Source of the DNA: an uncultured Clostridia bacterium
GTDB lineage: Bacteria > Bacillota > Clostridia > Oscillospirales > Acutalibacteraceae
Direction: 5' to 3'
Length of the DNA: 60,739 nucleotides
Assembly: GCA_946555465.1 (NCBI GenBank)
Contig: CAMNST010000015.1
Coordinates: forward strand, 1-60,739
The notes beneath the pieces are model-generated. The model was given only the letters and a program-made list of their open reading frames with translations, searched no databases and had not been told where the DNA came from. Positions 33,568 to 41,903 of this stretch are shown here, piece after piece (the stretch's first letter is position 1; each line of letters opens with the position of its first letter). The position numbers and the translations under genes were made by a program.

Positions 33568-34212
33568 ATGGATAAACCTATTTATACAATAAGATGCGAG
33601 CGTGACGAAAGAGTATTTATTCACGCAATGCCCGGTCACTTTATATCTTCTTCATCGCATCTGAATTATTATATCGGAACCTCCGACATTAAGCATAACC
33701 ACGAAGTTTCGGTTGATGCAGCAATGCTTATGGCTCAATACTATAACGAAAGAAATATTGAGGTTGATTCTGTTTTGTGTTTATATGAAACACAGGCTCT
33801 CGGAGCATATCTTGCGCACGAACTTGCAAGGCCGAATATGCTGACACCCAACCCTAACAATAAAATCTATGTTCTCGGTCCTGAATATGACGCGCAGGGA
33901 AATATTATTTTCCGCGATAATCTCAGGAAACTCATAGACGGCAAAAGAGTTGTTCTGCTGATTTCGTGTATTACCAGCGGCAAAACCATTGAAAGAGCAA
34001 TGGAAAGCGTGCGTTACTACGGCGGAACGGTTGCGGGAATCACATCGGTGTTCTCGGCTGTTAACAGTGTTGACGGCGTTGAGGTAAACACCATATTCAC
34101 AAAAGCAGACCTGCCCGGATATGAAGCATACCCATCTCACGACTGCCCGCTTTGCAAATCGGGCGCACGTGTTGATGCAATCGCAAACGGCTACGGATAT
34201 TCGCTTCTGTAA
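33568..34212 (+). CDS. PRTase-family protein with altered PRPP loop
   Basis: A 214-residue protein of the orotate phosphoribosyltransferase fold. The PRPP-loop region is VVLLISCITSGKTIERAM; usual PRTases have two acidic residues (often VDD or EDV) where this has SC. The SGKT turn is kept. A short Cys pair near the C-terminus (CPLCKSGA) could bind metal. Because the acidic pair is lost, catalysis on PRPP may be changed or absent, and it may act as a regulator or nucleotide sensor. It has its own promoter and is not near other pyrimidine genes. Confidence 0.75.
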   Translation: MDKPIYTIRCERDERVFIHAMPGHFISSSSHLNYYIGTSDIKHNHEVSVDAAMLMAQYYNERNIEVDSVLCLYETQALGAYLAHELARPNMLTPNPNNKIYVLGPEYDAQGNIIFRDNLRKLIDGKRVVLLISCITSGKTIERAMESVRYYGGTVAGITSVFSAVNSVDGVEVNTIFTKADLPGYEAYPSHDCPLCKSGARVDAIANGYGYSLL

Positions 34213-34240
34213 AACACACAGCATACAGATTTAAAACATC

Positions 34241-34268
34241 TTGACAATAAAAAATTTTTTGATATAAT
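34241..34268 (+). promoter_or_regulatory. Promoter of the leucine operon leader
   Basis: TTGACA (34241-34246), 16-base spacer, TATAAT (34263-34268); transcription would start near 34275, giving a leader of about 320 bases. Confidence 0.75.
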
Positions 34269-34329
34269 ATATTTACAATTTAATAGTACCCAAAATAAAT
34301 ACTGTGAAGCAGAAAAAGACCTTATAGTT

Positions 34330-34557
34330 TCGTTCCAGAGAGTCGGCGGGCGGTGCAAGCCGATACAGATTATATGGTGTATGGCTCTCTGTGGAGTTGC
34401 TGTTTTGAATAGAAATCAATAGAAACAGACGTGTGGCTGCGTTAAAGGCAACAGCATTGATTGATGCTAAAGGGCAGATTATTCTGCTGAAATAGGGTGG
34501 TACCACGTGAGATTTATTACGTCCCTATACGATTTATGTGTAGGGGCTTATTTTTTG
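34330..34557 (+). promoter_or_regulatory. T-box riboswitch of the leucine operon
   Basis: The conserved T-box AGGGTGGTACCACG is at 34493-34506. Stem I closes with CAGAGAG (34336-34342) and CTCTCTG (34385-34391) and contains the GGTGCAAGCC element. The leader ends in a terminator, where CCCTATAC and GTGTAGGG pair (34522-34546) before TTATTTTTTG. Uncharged tRNA binding opens the antiterminator and allows leuA-leuB transcription. Leucine is inferred from the downstream genes; at the usual specifier position (34378-34384) I read triplets such as TAT or ATG, not a Leu codon, so the tRNA is uncertain. Confidence 0.9.
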
Positions 34558-34596
34558 CTCCTGTGCAAAACTACACACTGAAAAGGAGATTTAATT

Positions 34597-36333
34597 ATGA
34601 AAAAGGGTTACGAAAAATATGTGGGTTTCAAACCCATAGACATTAAAGACAGAACTTGGCCTGACAAAACAATCACCAAAGCACCCATCTGGTGTTCGGT
34701 TGATATGAGAGACGGCAACCAGGCACTTGTTGATCCGATGAATCTTCAGGAAAAACTTGAACTTTTTTCAACGCTTGTAAATATCGGCGTAAAAGAAATT
34801 GAAGTCGGTTTTCCGTCTGCCAGCGAAACAGAATACGAAATTCTCAGAACGCTTATTGACGGCGGCTATATTCCCGATGATGTTACAATTCAGGTTCTTG
34901 TTCAGGCAAGACCTCACCTTATCAAAAAAACTTTTGAGGCAATAAAGGGTGCTAAAAACGTTATTGTTCATTTTTACAATTCAACATCCACCCTTCAGCG
35001 TAAAGTTGTATTCAAAACCGATATGCAGGGTGTAATTGATATTGCAGTAAAAGGTGCAAAACTTATTTACGAACTTACGGAAGAGCAGAAAAAATCAAAT
35101 CCCGAAACCAATATAAGATTTGAATACAGCCCTGAAAGTTTTACAGGCACTGAAATGGATAACGCGGTTGAAATCTGCCGTCAGGTTATGGAAGAACTTC
35201 ATATCACAAAAGAAAATCCAATTATCCTTAACCTTCCCTCAACAGTTGAGGGTTCAACACCAAACGGCTATGCCGACCAGATTGAATATTTCTGCCGTCA
35301 TCTGCCAAACCGCGATGCTGCAATCATTTCGCTCCATCCTCATAACGACAGAGGCACAGGCGTTGCAGCAGCAGAACTTGCTTTGCTTGCAGGTGCAGAC
35401 AGAATCGAAGGAACGCTTTTCGGAAACGGCGAAAGAACGGGTAATGTTGATATCGTAACACTCGCTCTTAATATGTGGACACAGGGTATTGACCCCGAAC
35501 TTGATTTCAGCAATATAAATAAAATCAAGGAAGTTTATGAAAGAACAACCCATATGACTGTTCCTCCGCGTCATCCTTATGCAGGCGAACTTGTATTCAC
35601 TGCATTCTCAGGTTCACACCAGGACGCTATCAACAAAGGCAAAATGTATATGGAAGAAAGCAAATCAAACCTTTGGGAAGTGCCTTATCTTCCTATCGAC
35701 CCCGCCGATGTGGGCAGAGAATATGAACCGATTATCCGCATCAATTCACAGAGCGGAAAAGGCGGAACCGCATATATTCTTTCAAGCGAATACGGAATAA
35801 AAATGCCTAAGGCTATGCACCCCGAATTCGGTGCAGTTGTTCAAAAAGCATGCGATGAAAAAGGAAAAGAACTTCTTACTTCTGAAATTTTTGATCTTTT
35901 CCAGAAAGAATACAGAAATGTCTGCGGTCCTTACAAACTTCTCAATTACAAAGTAAGCGAAGAAAAGAATGAAGAAGATTATCTTACATCTGTTCATTTT
36001 ACAGGAAAAATACGCTCAAGAGACAATGTTGTAACAGAAATTGAAGGAACGGGTTCAGGTCCTATCGGGGCATTTTTCTCAGCAATTAAGAAGATAGGCA
36101 TTACCGATTATGAATTTGTTGACTACAGCGAACATGCAATTTCAGTCGGTTCAGACTCAAAGGCTATCAGTTATATTCATCTTAAAAACCCACAGGGTAA
36201 AGATGTTTTCGGCATCGGCGTAAGCCATAATATCAGTTACGCTTCCATGAAAGGCATTATTTGTGCAATAAACCGAGACCAAAATGACACAATGCGTGAC
36301 GACACAATGCCCGGCATTTTCGATGTATGCTGA
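34597..36333 (+). CDS. leuA: 2-isopropylmalate synthase (LeuA, long type)
   Basis: A 578-residue enzyme that condenses acetyl-CoA with 2-oxoisovalerate, the first committed step to leucine. The catalytic DRE-TIM barrel shows [11 protein letters not shown] (about residues 32-42) and the metal ligands HPHNDRG (about 249-255). The NGERTGN motif follows near 277-283, and a LeuA allosteric domain fills 430-578. Length and N-terminus ([18 protein letters not shown]) match the LeuA2 type of Corynebacterium rather than the 510-residue E. coli type. It is controlled by the T-box upstream and followed by leuB 29 bases later. Confidence 0.95.
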   Translation: MKKGYEKYVGFKPIDIKDRTWPDKTITKAPIWCSVDMRDGNQALVDPMNLQEKLELFSTLVNIGVKEIEVGFPSASETEYEILRTLIDGGYIPDDVTIQVLVQARPHLIKKTFEAIKGAKNVIVHFYNSTSTLQRKVVFKTDMQGVIDIAVKGAKLIYELTEEQKKSNPETNIRFEYSPESFTGTEMDNAVEICRQVMEELHITKENPIILNLPSTVEGSTPNGYADQIEYFCRHLPNRDAAIISLHPHNDRGTGVAAAELALLAGADRIEGTLFGNGERTGNVDIVTLALNMWTQGIDPELDFSNINKIKEVYERTTHMTVPPRHPYAGELVFTAFSGSHQDAINKGKMYMEESKSNLWEVPYLPIDPADVGREYEPIIRINSQSGKGGTAYILSSEYGIKMPKAMHPEFGAVVQKACDEKGKELLTSEIFDLFQKEYRNVCGPYKLLNYKVSEEKNEEDYLTSVHFTGKIRSRDNVVTEIEGTGSGPIGAFFSAIKKIGITDYEFVDYSEHAISVGSDSKAISYIHLKNPQGKDVFGIGVSHNISYASMKGIICAINRDQNDTMRDDTMPGIFDVC

Positions 36334-36362
36334 TAAATAAAAATATGGAGGAAACAGAAACT

Positions 36363-37433
36363 ATGAATCATTACAAAATTACAGTTTTAAAGGGTGACGG
36401 AATCGGCCCTGAAATCGTTGATGAATGCATAAAGGTGCTTGACAAAGCCGGTGAAAAATTTGGTTTTTCACTCGACTATGACTATCAACTTTTAGGCGGT
36501 GCTGCCATTGATGAATATGGTGTACCTTTCCCGAAAGAAACAGAAACATCATGCAAGGCTGCTGACGCTGTTCTTTTAGGTTCTGTCGGAGGTCCTAAGT
36601 GGGATACCCTTCCAAGTGAAATCAGACCTGAAAAAGGACTGCTTGCAATACGTGAGGCACTTGGCCTTTTCGCCAATCTCCGCCCTGCAAAAATTTTTGC
36701 GCCGCTCAAATCTGCTTCTCCTCTTAAAGAAGAAATTATCGGCGATGAACTTGATATTCTCATTGTCCGTGAACTTACAGGCGGAATTTATTTCGGTGAC
36801 AGAGCAACATATGAAGAAAACGGCGTTGTCGGTGCATATGATACAGAGCGTTACACATATCCTGAAATTAAAAGGATTGTTAAGGCAGGTTTTGAATATG
36901 CTATGAAACGTTCAAAGAAACTTACCTGTGTTGACAAGGCAAATGTTCTTGACTCTTCAAAACTCTGGAGAAAAGTTATGGAGGAAACTTCAGCAGATTA
37001 TCCTGAAGTTGAAGTTTCATATATGTATGTTGATAACTGCGCAATGCAACTGGTAAGAAACCCCAACCAATTTGACACTATAGTTACATCAAATATTTTC
37101 GGTGACATTTTATCGGATGAAGCCTCAATGATTTCAGGTTCTATCGGTATGCTTGCATCTGCATCCCTTGCAGAAGGAACATTCGGAATGTACGAACCGA
37201 TTCACGGCTCAGCGCCTGACATTGCTGGTCAGGGCAAAGCAAATCCACTTGCAACAATCCTTTCGGGTGCAATGATGCTCAGATACAGTCTCGGCGAAAG
37301 CGAAGCAGCAAACGCCATTGAAAAGGCTGTTGATACCGCACTTACCAAAGTAAGAACACCCGATATTACCGAAGAAGGACTTCCAACCGTAAACACCTCT
37401 GAGATGGGTGATATGGTAGCATCTCTTCTTTAA
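36363..37433 (+). CDS. leuB: 3-isopropylmalate dehydrogenase
   Basis: A 356-residue NAD-dependent decarboxylating dehydrogenase, third enzyme of leucine synthesis. Substrate and metal residues appear in [35 protein letters not shown] and [15 protein letters not shown]-binding HGSAPDIAG is near 280-288. Start 36363 gives the family N-terminus [17 protein letters not shown]. It is the last gene of the T-box operon, which lacks the isomerase subunits leuC and leuD; these must lie elsewhere or be absent. Confidence 0.95.
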   Translation: MNHYKITVLKGDGIGPEIVDECIKVLDKAGEKFGFSLDYDYQLLGGAAIDEYGVPFPKETETSCKAADAVLLGSVGGPKWDTLPSEIRPEKGLLAIREALGLFANLRPAKIFAPLKSASPLKEEIIGDELDILIVRELTGGIYFGDRATYEENGVVGAYDTERYTYPEIKRIVKAGFEYAMKRSKKLTCVDKANVLDSSKLWRKVMEETSADYPEVEVSYMYVDNCAMQLVRNPNQFDTIVTSNIFGDILSDEASMISGSIGMLASASLAEGTFGMYEPIHGSAPDIAGQGKANPLATILSGAMMLRYSLGESEAANAIEKAVDTALTKVRTPDITEEGLPTVNTSEMGDMVASLL

Positions 37434-37441
37434 AATTGCAG

Positions 37442-37476
37442 GACCGAAGATATTTTACACATCTTCGGTCTTTTTT
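37442..37476 (+). terminator. Terminator of leuA-leuB
   Basis: GACCGAAGAT (37442-37451) pairs with ATCTTCGGTC (37461-37470), followed by TTTTTT. Confidence 0.92.
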
Positions 37477-37500
37477 ATAACTATATTTAAGGAGGTAATT

Positions 37501-38271
37501 ATGAGCGACTGGAACTCAGAATTATATTTAAAATTTAAAAAAGAAAGAACGCAGCCCGCTATTGATTTGGCAAACAAAATCCATTTTAAAAACCCTGAAA
37601 AAATAATTGATATCGGCTGCGGTCCCGGAAACAGCACCAAAATATTAAAAGAAAAGTTTAAAGAGGCACGCATCCTCGGCGTTGACAATTCGGTAAATAT
37701 GATTGAAACCGCAAAAAAAAATAACCCTGATATGGATTTTAAACTTTTTGATGCATCACGTGATTTTGATTTGATTATAGAAAAATTTGATATTGTTTTT
37801 TCAAACGCCTGTATTCAGTGGATTCCGAATCATAAAAAACTGCTTAAAAATATGATGAATATTCTTGTGCCGGGCGGAATTATGGCAGTTCAGACTCCAA
37901 TACAATTTGACCAGCCAATGCACAGAATCGTTGACCGCGTTGCAAAAACACCGAAATGGAAAGAATACATAAAATTTGAAAAAGTTTTCAACATTCTTCA
38001 CGAAGAAGAATATTTTGATGTTCTCTCTGAAATTTCCTCGGATTTTTCAATGTGGAAAACTGTTTATATGCACAGAATGCCTTCGCACGAAAGTATCATT
38101 GAGTGGTATCGTTCAACAGGTTTAAAACCTTATCTTGACGTTCTTCCGTCAGAAAAAAAAGAAGAATTTGAAAAAGATGTTCTTGAAGAAGTCATAAAGG
38201 CTTACCCGATTCAAAAAAACTCGGAAGTTATATTCCCCTTCCCCAGATTATTCTTTACTGCAATAAAATAG
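37501..38271 (+). CDS. tam: SAM-dependent methyltransferase, trans-aconitate methyltransferase-like
   Basis: A 256-residue class I methyltransferase. SAM-binding motif I is IIDIGCGPGNST (about residues 35-46), followed by GVDNSVNMI and the FDIVFSNACIQWIPNH segment. The C-terminal half keeps the TAM features (MQTPIQFDQPMH, IEWYRSTGLKPYL). The family methylates trans-aconitate or related acids. The ATG follows GGAGGTAATT. It converges head-on with the Nudix gene with a single base between the stops, so there is no room for a terminator. Confidence 0.85.
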   Translation: MSDWNSELYLKFKKERTQPAIDLANKIHFKNPEKIIDIGCGPGNSTKILKEKFKEARILGVDNSVNMIETAKKNNPDMDFKLFDASRDFDLIIEKFDIVFSNACIQWIPNHKKLLKNMMNILVPGGIMAVQTPIQFDQPMHRIVDRVAKTPKWKEYIKFEKVFNILHEEEYFDVLSEISSDFSMWKTVYMHRMPSHESIIEWYRSTGLKPYLDVLPSEKKEEFEKDVLEEVIKAYPIQKNSEVIFPFPRLFFTAIK

Positions 38272-38272
38272 T

Positions 38273-38833
38273 TTATACCGTTTTAAGTTTATCTATCAGT
38301 TTGGAATAAATATTGTCTTTAAACCATTTTTCATTTGACTTTTCAAAAACCTCATCAAAAGTGAGCCATGCAACATCACTGTTCTCTGCCTCGTTCATAT
38401 GAAGTTTCTCATCTTCACTCGCCTCTAACAGATATGTAATATTAAGATGCAGGTGTGAGGAAACGTATTTACCCCTTTTTATATGTCCGTCAACAGTCAG
38501 CACTTCCACAGAATAAATATCGTCGGAAACAGCTGTCACATCCTTTATTCCGCTTTCCTCACACGCTTCCGTCATTGCAACTTTCATCAAATTGCTTTCA
38601 CCATCGGCATGACCTCCCAGCCACGCCCAGGAATCATAAATTTTATGGTACGCCATTAAAACTTTCGTGCGTTCTTTATTTACAACCCAAGCGGAGGTTG
38701 TGACATGGCAGACAGAATTTTCACGGCAGAATACATCAGGCGTATTTTCAAGATGATAAAGAATCATTTCTTTATCTGCCGCCTCCTGTTCATTAAATGG
38801 TTTATATCTTTTTAAATCATCTATAAGTTTCAT
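38273..38833 (-). CDS. Nudix hydrolase
   Basis: A 186-residue protein. The Nudix box GHADGE...EACEESGI lies at residues 74-96; Thr stands where the usual Arg of the REUxEE core is, and the first Glu is shifted. By family knowledge such enzymes cleave nucleoside diphosphates linked to another moiety, or act as housekeeping phosphatases. The Nudix core is preceded by a ~70-residue helical extension. No partner gene indicates the substrate. Confidence 0.85.
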   Translation of the reverse strand: MKLIDDLKRYKPFNEQEAADKEMILYHLENTPDVFCRENSVCHVTTSAWVVNKERTKVLMAYHKIYDSWAWLGGHADGESNLMKVAMTEACEESGIKDVTAVSDDIYSVEVLTVDGHIKRGKYVSSHLHLNITYLLEASEDEKLHMNEAENSDVAWLTFDEVFEKSNEKWFKDNIYSKLIDKLKTV

Positions 38834-38975
38834 AACATATTTTCTCCTAAACCATACTGCTATAATTATACTGCCGGATATTTATCTTTTCAACAAAATC
38901 ATTTTATAAATTCACACTTTATTTCAAATCACATTTGTGCTAAAATAAAACATATAAAAACAGGAGGTAATGAAA

Positions 38976-39509
38976 ATGAACATATGGCACGACATTTCAC
39001 CTAAAAGAATAAAAAAAGATAAGTTTTATGCTGTTATAGAAATTTCAAAAGGCGGCAAAAACAAATATGAACTTGACAAAGAAACGGGTCTTCTAAAACT
39101 TGACAGGGTTCTCTTTACCTCAACCCACTATCCTGCAAACTATGGTTTTATTCCAAGAACATATGCAAGCGACAATGACCCGCTTGATGTTCTGCTTCTC
39201 TGCAGCGAAAAAATACAACCGATGACGATTGTCGAATGCAAACCTATAGGTGTGCTTATTATGGAAGACGGAGGAATGAAAGACGAAAAAGTTATTGCCG
39301 TCCCCGTAAATGACCCGAACTACAACGCCTATACAAATATTGACCAGTTGCCTGTTCACAGATTTGATGAAATAAAACACTTTTTTGAGGTTTACAAAAC
39401 ACTTGAGCACGGTAAAACCACGGCTGTTGCAGAATTCAAACCGAGGGAAGTTGCAGAAGAAATCATTCAGCACTGCATAGATAATTATATAGAAAACTTT
39501 CAGTTATAA
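38976..39509 (+). CDS. ppa: Inorganic pyrophosphatase (family I)
   Basis: A 177-residue soluble enzyme that splits pyrophosphate to drive biosynthesis. Family I signature residues are in GFIPRTYASDNDPLDVLLL (near 52-70; Asp ligands of DNDPLDV) with KYELDKETGLLKLDR and HFFEVYKTLEHGK. AGGAGG with 8-base spacing points to the ATG at 38976 rather than 38970. Single gene with a terminator after it. Confidence 0.94.
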   Translation: MNIWHDISPKRIKKDKFYAVIEISKGGKNKYELDKETGLLKLDRVLFTSTHYPANYGFIPRTYASDNDPLDVLLLCSEKIQPMTIVECKPIGVLIMEDGGMKDEKVIAVPVNDPNYNAYTNIDQLPVHRFDEIKHFFEVYKTLEHGKTTAVAEFKPREVAEEIIQHCIDNYIENFQL

Positions 39510-39528
39510 AGATGCTAAATATAAAACA

Positions 39529-39572
39529 AAAAGGTTCGCTTCTGTCATTTTGACGGAACGAACCTTTTTATT
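39529..39572 (+). terminator. Terminator of ppa
   Basis: AAAGGTTCG pairs with CGAACCTTT around TGTCATTTTGACGG, followed by TTTATT; convergent with the lipoprotein gene. Confidence 0.85.
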
Positions 39573-39574
39573 AT

Positions 39575-40057
39575 TTACTTAAATTTAATGCTGTACTGCG
39601 AGGTTTTCATTGTTATTTCCTTAAGCGAATTATCATCATTCTGAATAAGAATAAAATCGCCTATTGAAATTTTGCCCTCATATTTATATCCGCCTTCAAT
39701 TTTTTTGGCATTGATTTGCTCTGCTGAATTAAGATAATCAAAAACCTCATAAACAACGATAGCGGAATTTGTTTTTTCAAAGCCGGATGTATTTACAGCA
39801 TATGAACATCCGTCATAAACGAAAGTTAAATTTTTCCCGTCACAGTTCATTCTGAGTCCCTGGGCCGAAGTTGTGAGCACGTCAACACTCACGCCGTCAT
39901 TATTTTTACAAATTTCGCAGTCAAAAGAAAAATCCCCCGATGTTACCACTGCCGATAAATTAAAATCGGAAGGCAATTCGGGGGTATAATCTTTTACTTT
40001 ACATCCGGAAAAAACAATAAGAGAAATTGCTAAAAAAAGCGGTACAAATTTTTTCAA
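39575..40057 (-). CDS. Lipoprotein of unknown function
   Basis: About 160 residues with a signal peptide and lipobox IVFSGC. The mature part is acidic and beta-rich, with motifs such as DCEICKNNDGVSVDVLT and a GNLTF-like centre, similar to the outer-membrane-lipoprotein-like (LolA-type) carriers, but this is weak. The frame is open from a TTG at 40078; TTG at 40057 is more like the family N-terminus. It overlaps or abuts the NnrDE stop, so it is the last gene of that operon. Confidence 0.7.
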   Translation of the reverse strand: MKKFVPLFLAISLIVFSGCKVKDYTPELPSDFNLSAVVTSGDFSFDCEICKNNDGVSVDVLTTSAQGLRMNCDGKNLTFVYDGCSYAVNTSGFEKTNSAIVVYEVFDYLNSAEQINAKKIEGGYKYEGKISIGDFILIQNDDNSLKEITMKTSQYSIKFK

Positions 40058-40070
40058 TCCAATCAGTCCA

Positions 40071-41576
40071 TCATTCAAATTCAGACATTATTGCACCCAA
40101 AAGAGAAATCATATCCTCAACTGTCATTCCGCGCTCTGAAAGTTCACGGGCGGTAATATCACCGCAGTAACCGTGAATATATACGGCTGCTTTCGCTGCA
40201 TCAAACGGTTCAATACCCTGAGCAATAAAAGAACCGATCATTCCGCTGAGCATATCACCGGTTCCGCCCATTGCCATACCGGCATTGCCGTTGGTGTTAA
40301 TAAAAACTTCACTGCCATCGGTTACAACGGTATTTGCCCCTTTCAGAACAACCACAGCGTCATTTTCTTTTGCAAATGCCTTAGCGGCATCCACTCTGTT
40401 CTGCTGAACATATAATGTGCTTTCATTTATAAGACGGGCCATTTCACCGGGATGAGGTGTGATAACAAGCGGTGCTTTTCTGTCTTTTATAATATCTATG
40501 AAAGGACACACTGCATTTATTCCGTCGGCATCAAGAATAACAGGAACTTCACATATTTTTATTATCTGGCCGATAACCACCTGAACATCATCATTATTGC
40601 CGAGACCGCATCCGGCAACAACACTGTCTGCCCATTTGAGTTCATCACAGATATCATTTACTGCACCGATTGAAATTGTTTTGCTCTCATTTTCACAAAG
40701 AGGTCTGAATACAGGCTGGGTTAAATGTGAAGTCATAACAGAATAAACCGATTTAGGAAAAACGCATTTCAGAAGTCCTACGCCGGTTTTAAGCGCAGAT
40801 TTCGCACATATCACGGCAGCACCCGGCATAAGATACGAACCGCAGATATTAAGTTGATGGCCAAAATCACCTTTATTTGAATTTTTTGCTCTTGCTTTAA
40901 AAAATGACTTTACCTGTGATTTTGTAATCGTATTCACATAATCGGAATCATAACAATCTTCGGGGATTCCGATATTGACGGTTACGGTCTTTCCGCAGTA
41001 TTCGCTTGCGGGCGGAAGCACATGGGCAAATTTAAGAGTTGATATGGCAATCGTCATATCAGCCTTAACCGCCTTGATTACACTGCCGTCAGTTGCATTT
41101 GTTCCGCTCGGAGTATCAATACTGATAACCACGGCACCACTGTTATTTACTGCATCAAACACCTCATCAAAAGGAGCCTTAGGTTCTCCGTGAAAGCCGA
41201 TACCGAAAATGCAGTCAACTATAATATCACAGTCAAAATCATATTCGGCAAAATAGTAAATTTTTACATCATTTTCAAATGCCTCATCAAAGTACATTTT
41301 GGGTTCTTTGAGTTCGGGCTCTCTGTCGGCAAGAACAATGCTTGCGTCAATCCCCTGCTGACACATCAAATCGGCAATCACAAAACCGTCGCCGGCATTT
41401 TTACCGTTTCCGCATATAACGGCAACTTTTTTATTATTTATGCCGTCTGCATAATATTTCATTATTTTATTGAAACAGGCAGTGCCTGCGCATTTCATAA
41501 GGCCCTCTTCGGTAAAATCGCCTGCAAATGCTCTTTTTTCAACTGTTTTGATTTGGTTGGCAGTTAAAATTCTCAT
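40071..41576 (-). CDS. nnrD: Bifunctional NAD(P)H-hydrate epimerase / ADP-dependent dehydratase
   Basis: A 501-residue protein fusing NnrE (YjeF_N, about residues 1-205, with VICGNGKNAGDGF near 50-62) to NnrD (about 215-500, ribokinase-like, with LVITPHPGEM and the ADP-site GGTGDMLSG). It repairs hydrated NADH and NADPH: epimerase first, then ATP/ADP-dependent dehydration. AcpS lies 5 bases upstream, a conserved Firmicutes pairing. Length is typical. Confidence 0.94.
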   Translation of the reverse strand: MRILTANQIKTVEKRAFAGDFTEEGLMKCAGTACFNKIMKYYADGINNKKVAVICGNGKNAGDGFVIADLMCQQGIDASIVLADREPELKEPKMYFDEAFENDVKIYYFAEYDFDCDIIVDCIFGIGFHGEPKAPFDEVFDAVNNSGAVVISIDTPSGTNATDGSVIKAVKADMTIAISTLKFAHVLPPASEYCGKTVTVNIGIPEDCYDSDYVNTITKSQVKSFFKARAKNSNKGDFGHQLNICGSYLMPGAAVICAKSALKTGVGLLKCVFPKSVYSVMTSHLTQPVFRPLCENESKTISIGAVNDICDELKWADSVVAGCGLGNNDDVQVVIGQIIKICEVPVILDADGINAVCPFIDIIKDRKAPLVITPHPGEMARLINESTLYVQQNRVDAAKAFAKENDAVVVLKGANTVVTDGSEVFINTNGNAGMAMGGTGDMLSGMIGSFIAQGIEPFDAAKAAVYIHGYCGDITARELSERGMTVEDMISLLGAIMSEFE

Positions 41577-41580
41577 ATAA

Positions 41581-41892
41581 TCACCATATAATTACTGTTG
41601 CAACAGCATAATCACCATCGTGAGAGATTGACAGATCACAATTTGAAACACCGCCGAAATACGGTTTTCCGAATGTATTATGCAAAACCTCGATATTGTT
41701 CAGAGGAAATTGCAGCCCTGTTCCCAGTGCTTTGAAATATGCTTCTTTTGCTGCAAAAACACCTGCAAAATTTTCTGCACTTTTGCAGTATTCACGTTCT
41801 GTTTCAGTAAAAACTTTCTGCATAAACGAAGGGCTTTCCATGCTTTTTTCAATTCTTGATATTTTTACTATATCCGTACCTATGCTATACAT
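41581..41892 (-). CDS. acpS: Holo-[acyl-carrier-protein] synthase
   Basis: A 103-residue AcpS (short; usual length about 120). The motifs GTDIVKISRIE and FAAKEAYFKALGTG carry the metal and CoA-binding residues; SISHDGDYAVA is near the C-terminus. It transfers phosphopantetheine from CoA to acyl carrier protein, needed for fatty-acid synthesis. It begins 11 bases after the LacZ stop and precedes NnrDE; both upstream and downstream genes read the same way. Confidence 0.93.
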   Translation of the reverse strand: MYSIGTDIVKISRIEKSMESPSFMQKVFTETEREYCKSAENFAGVFAAKEAYFKALGTGLQFPLNNIEVLHNTFGKPYFGGVSNCDLSISHDGDYAVATVIIW

Positions 41893-41903
41893 ACAATTCC
41901 GCC

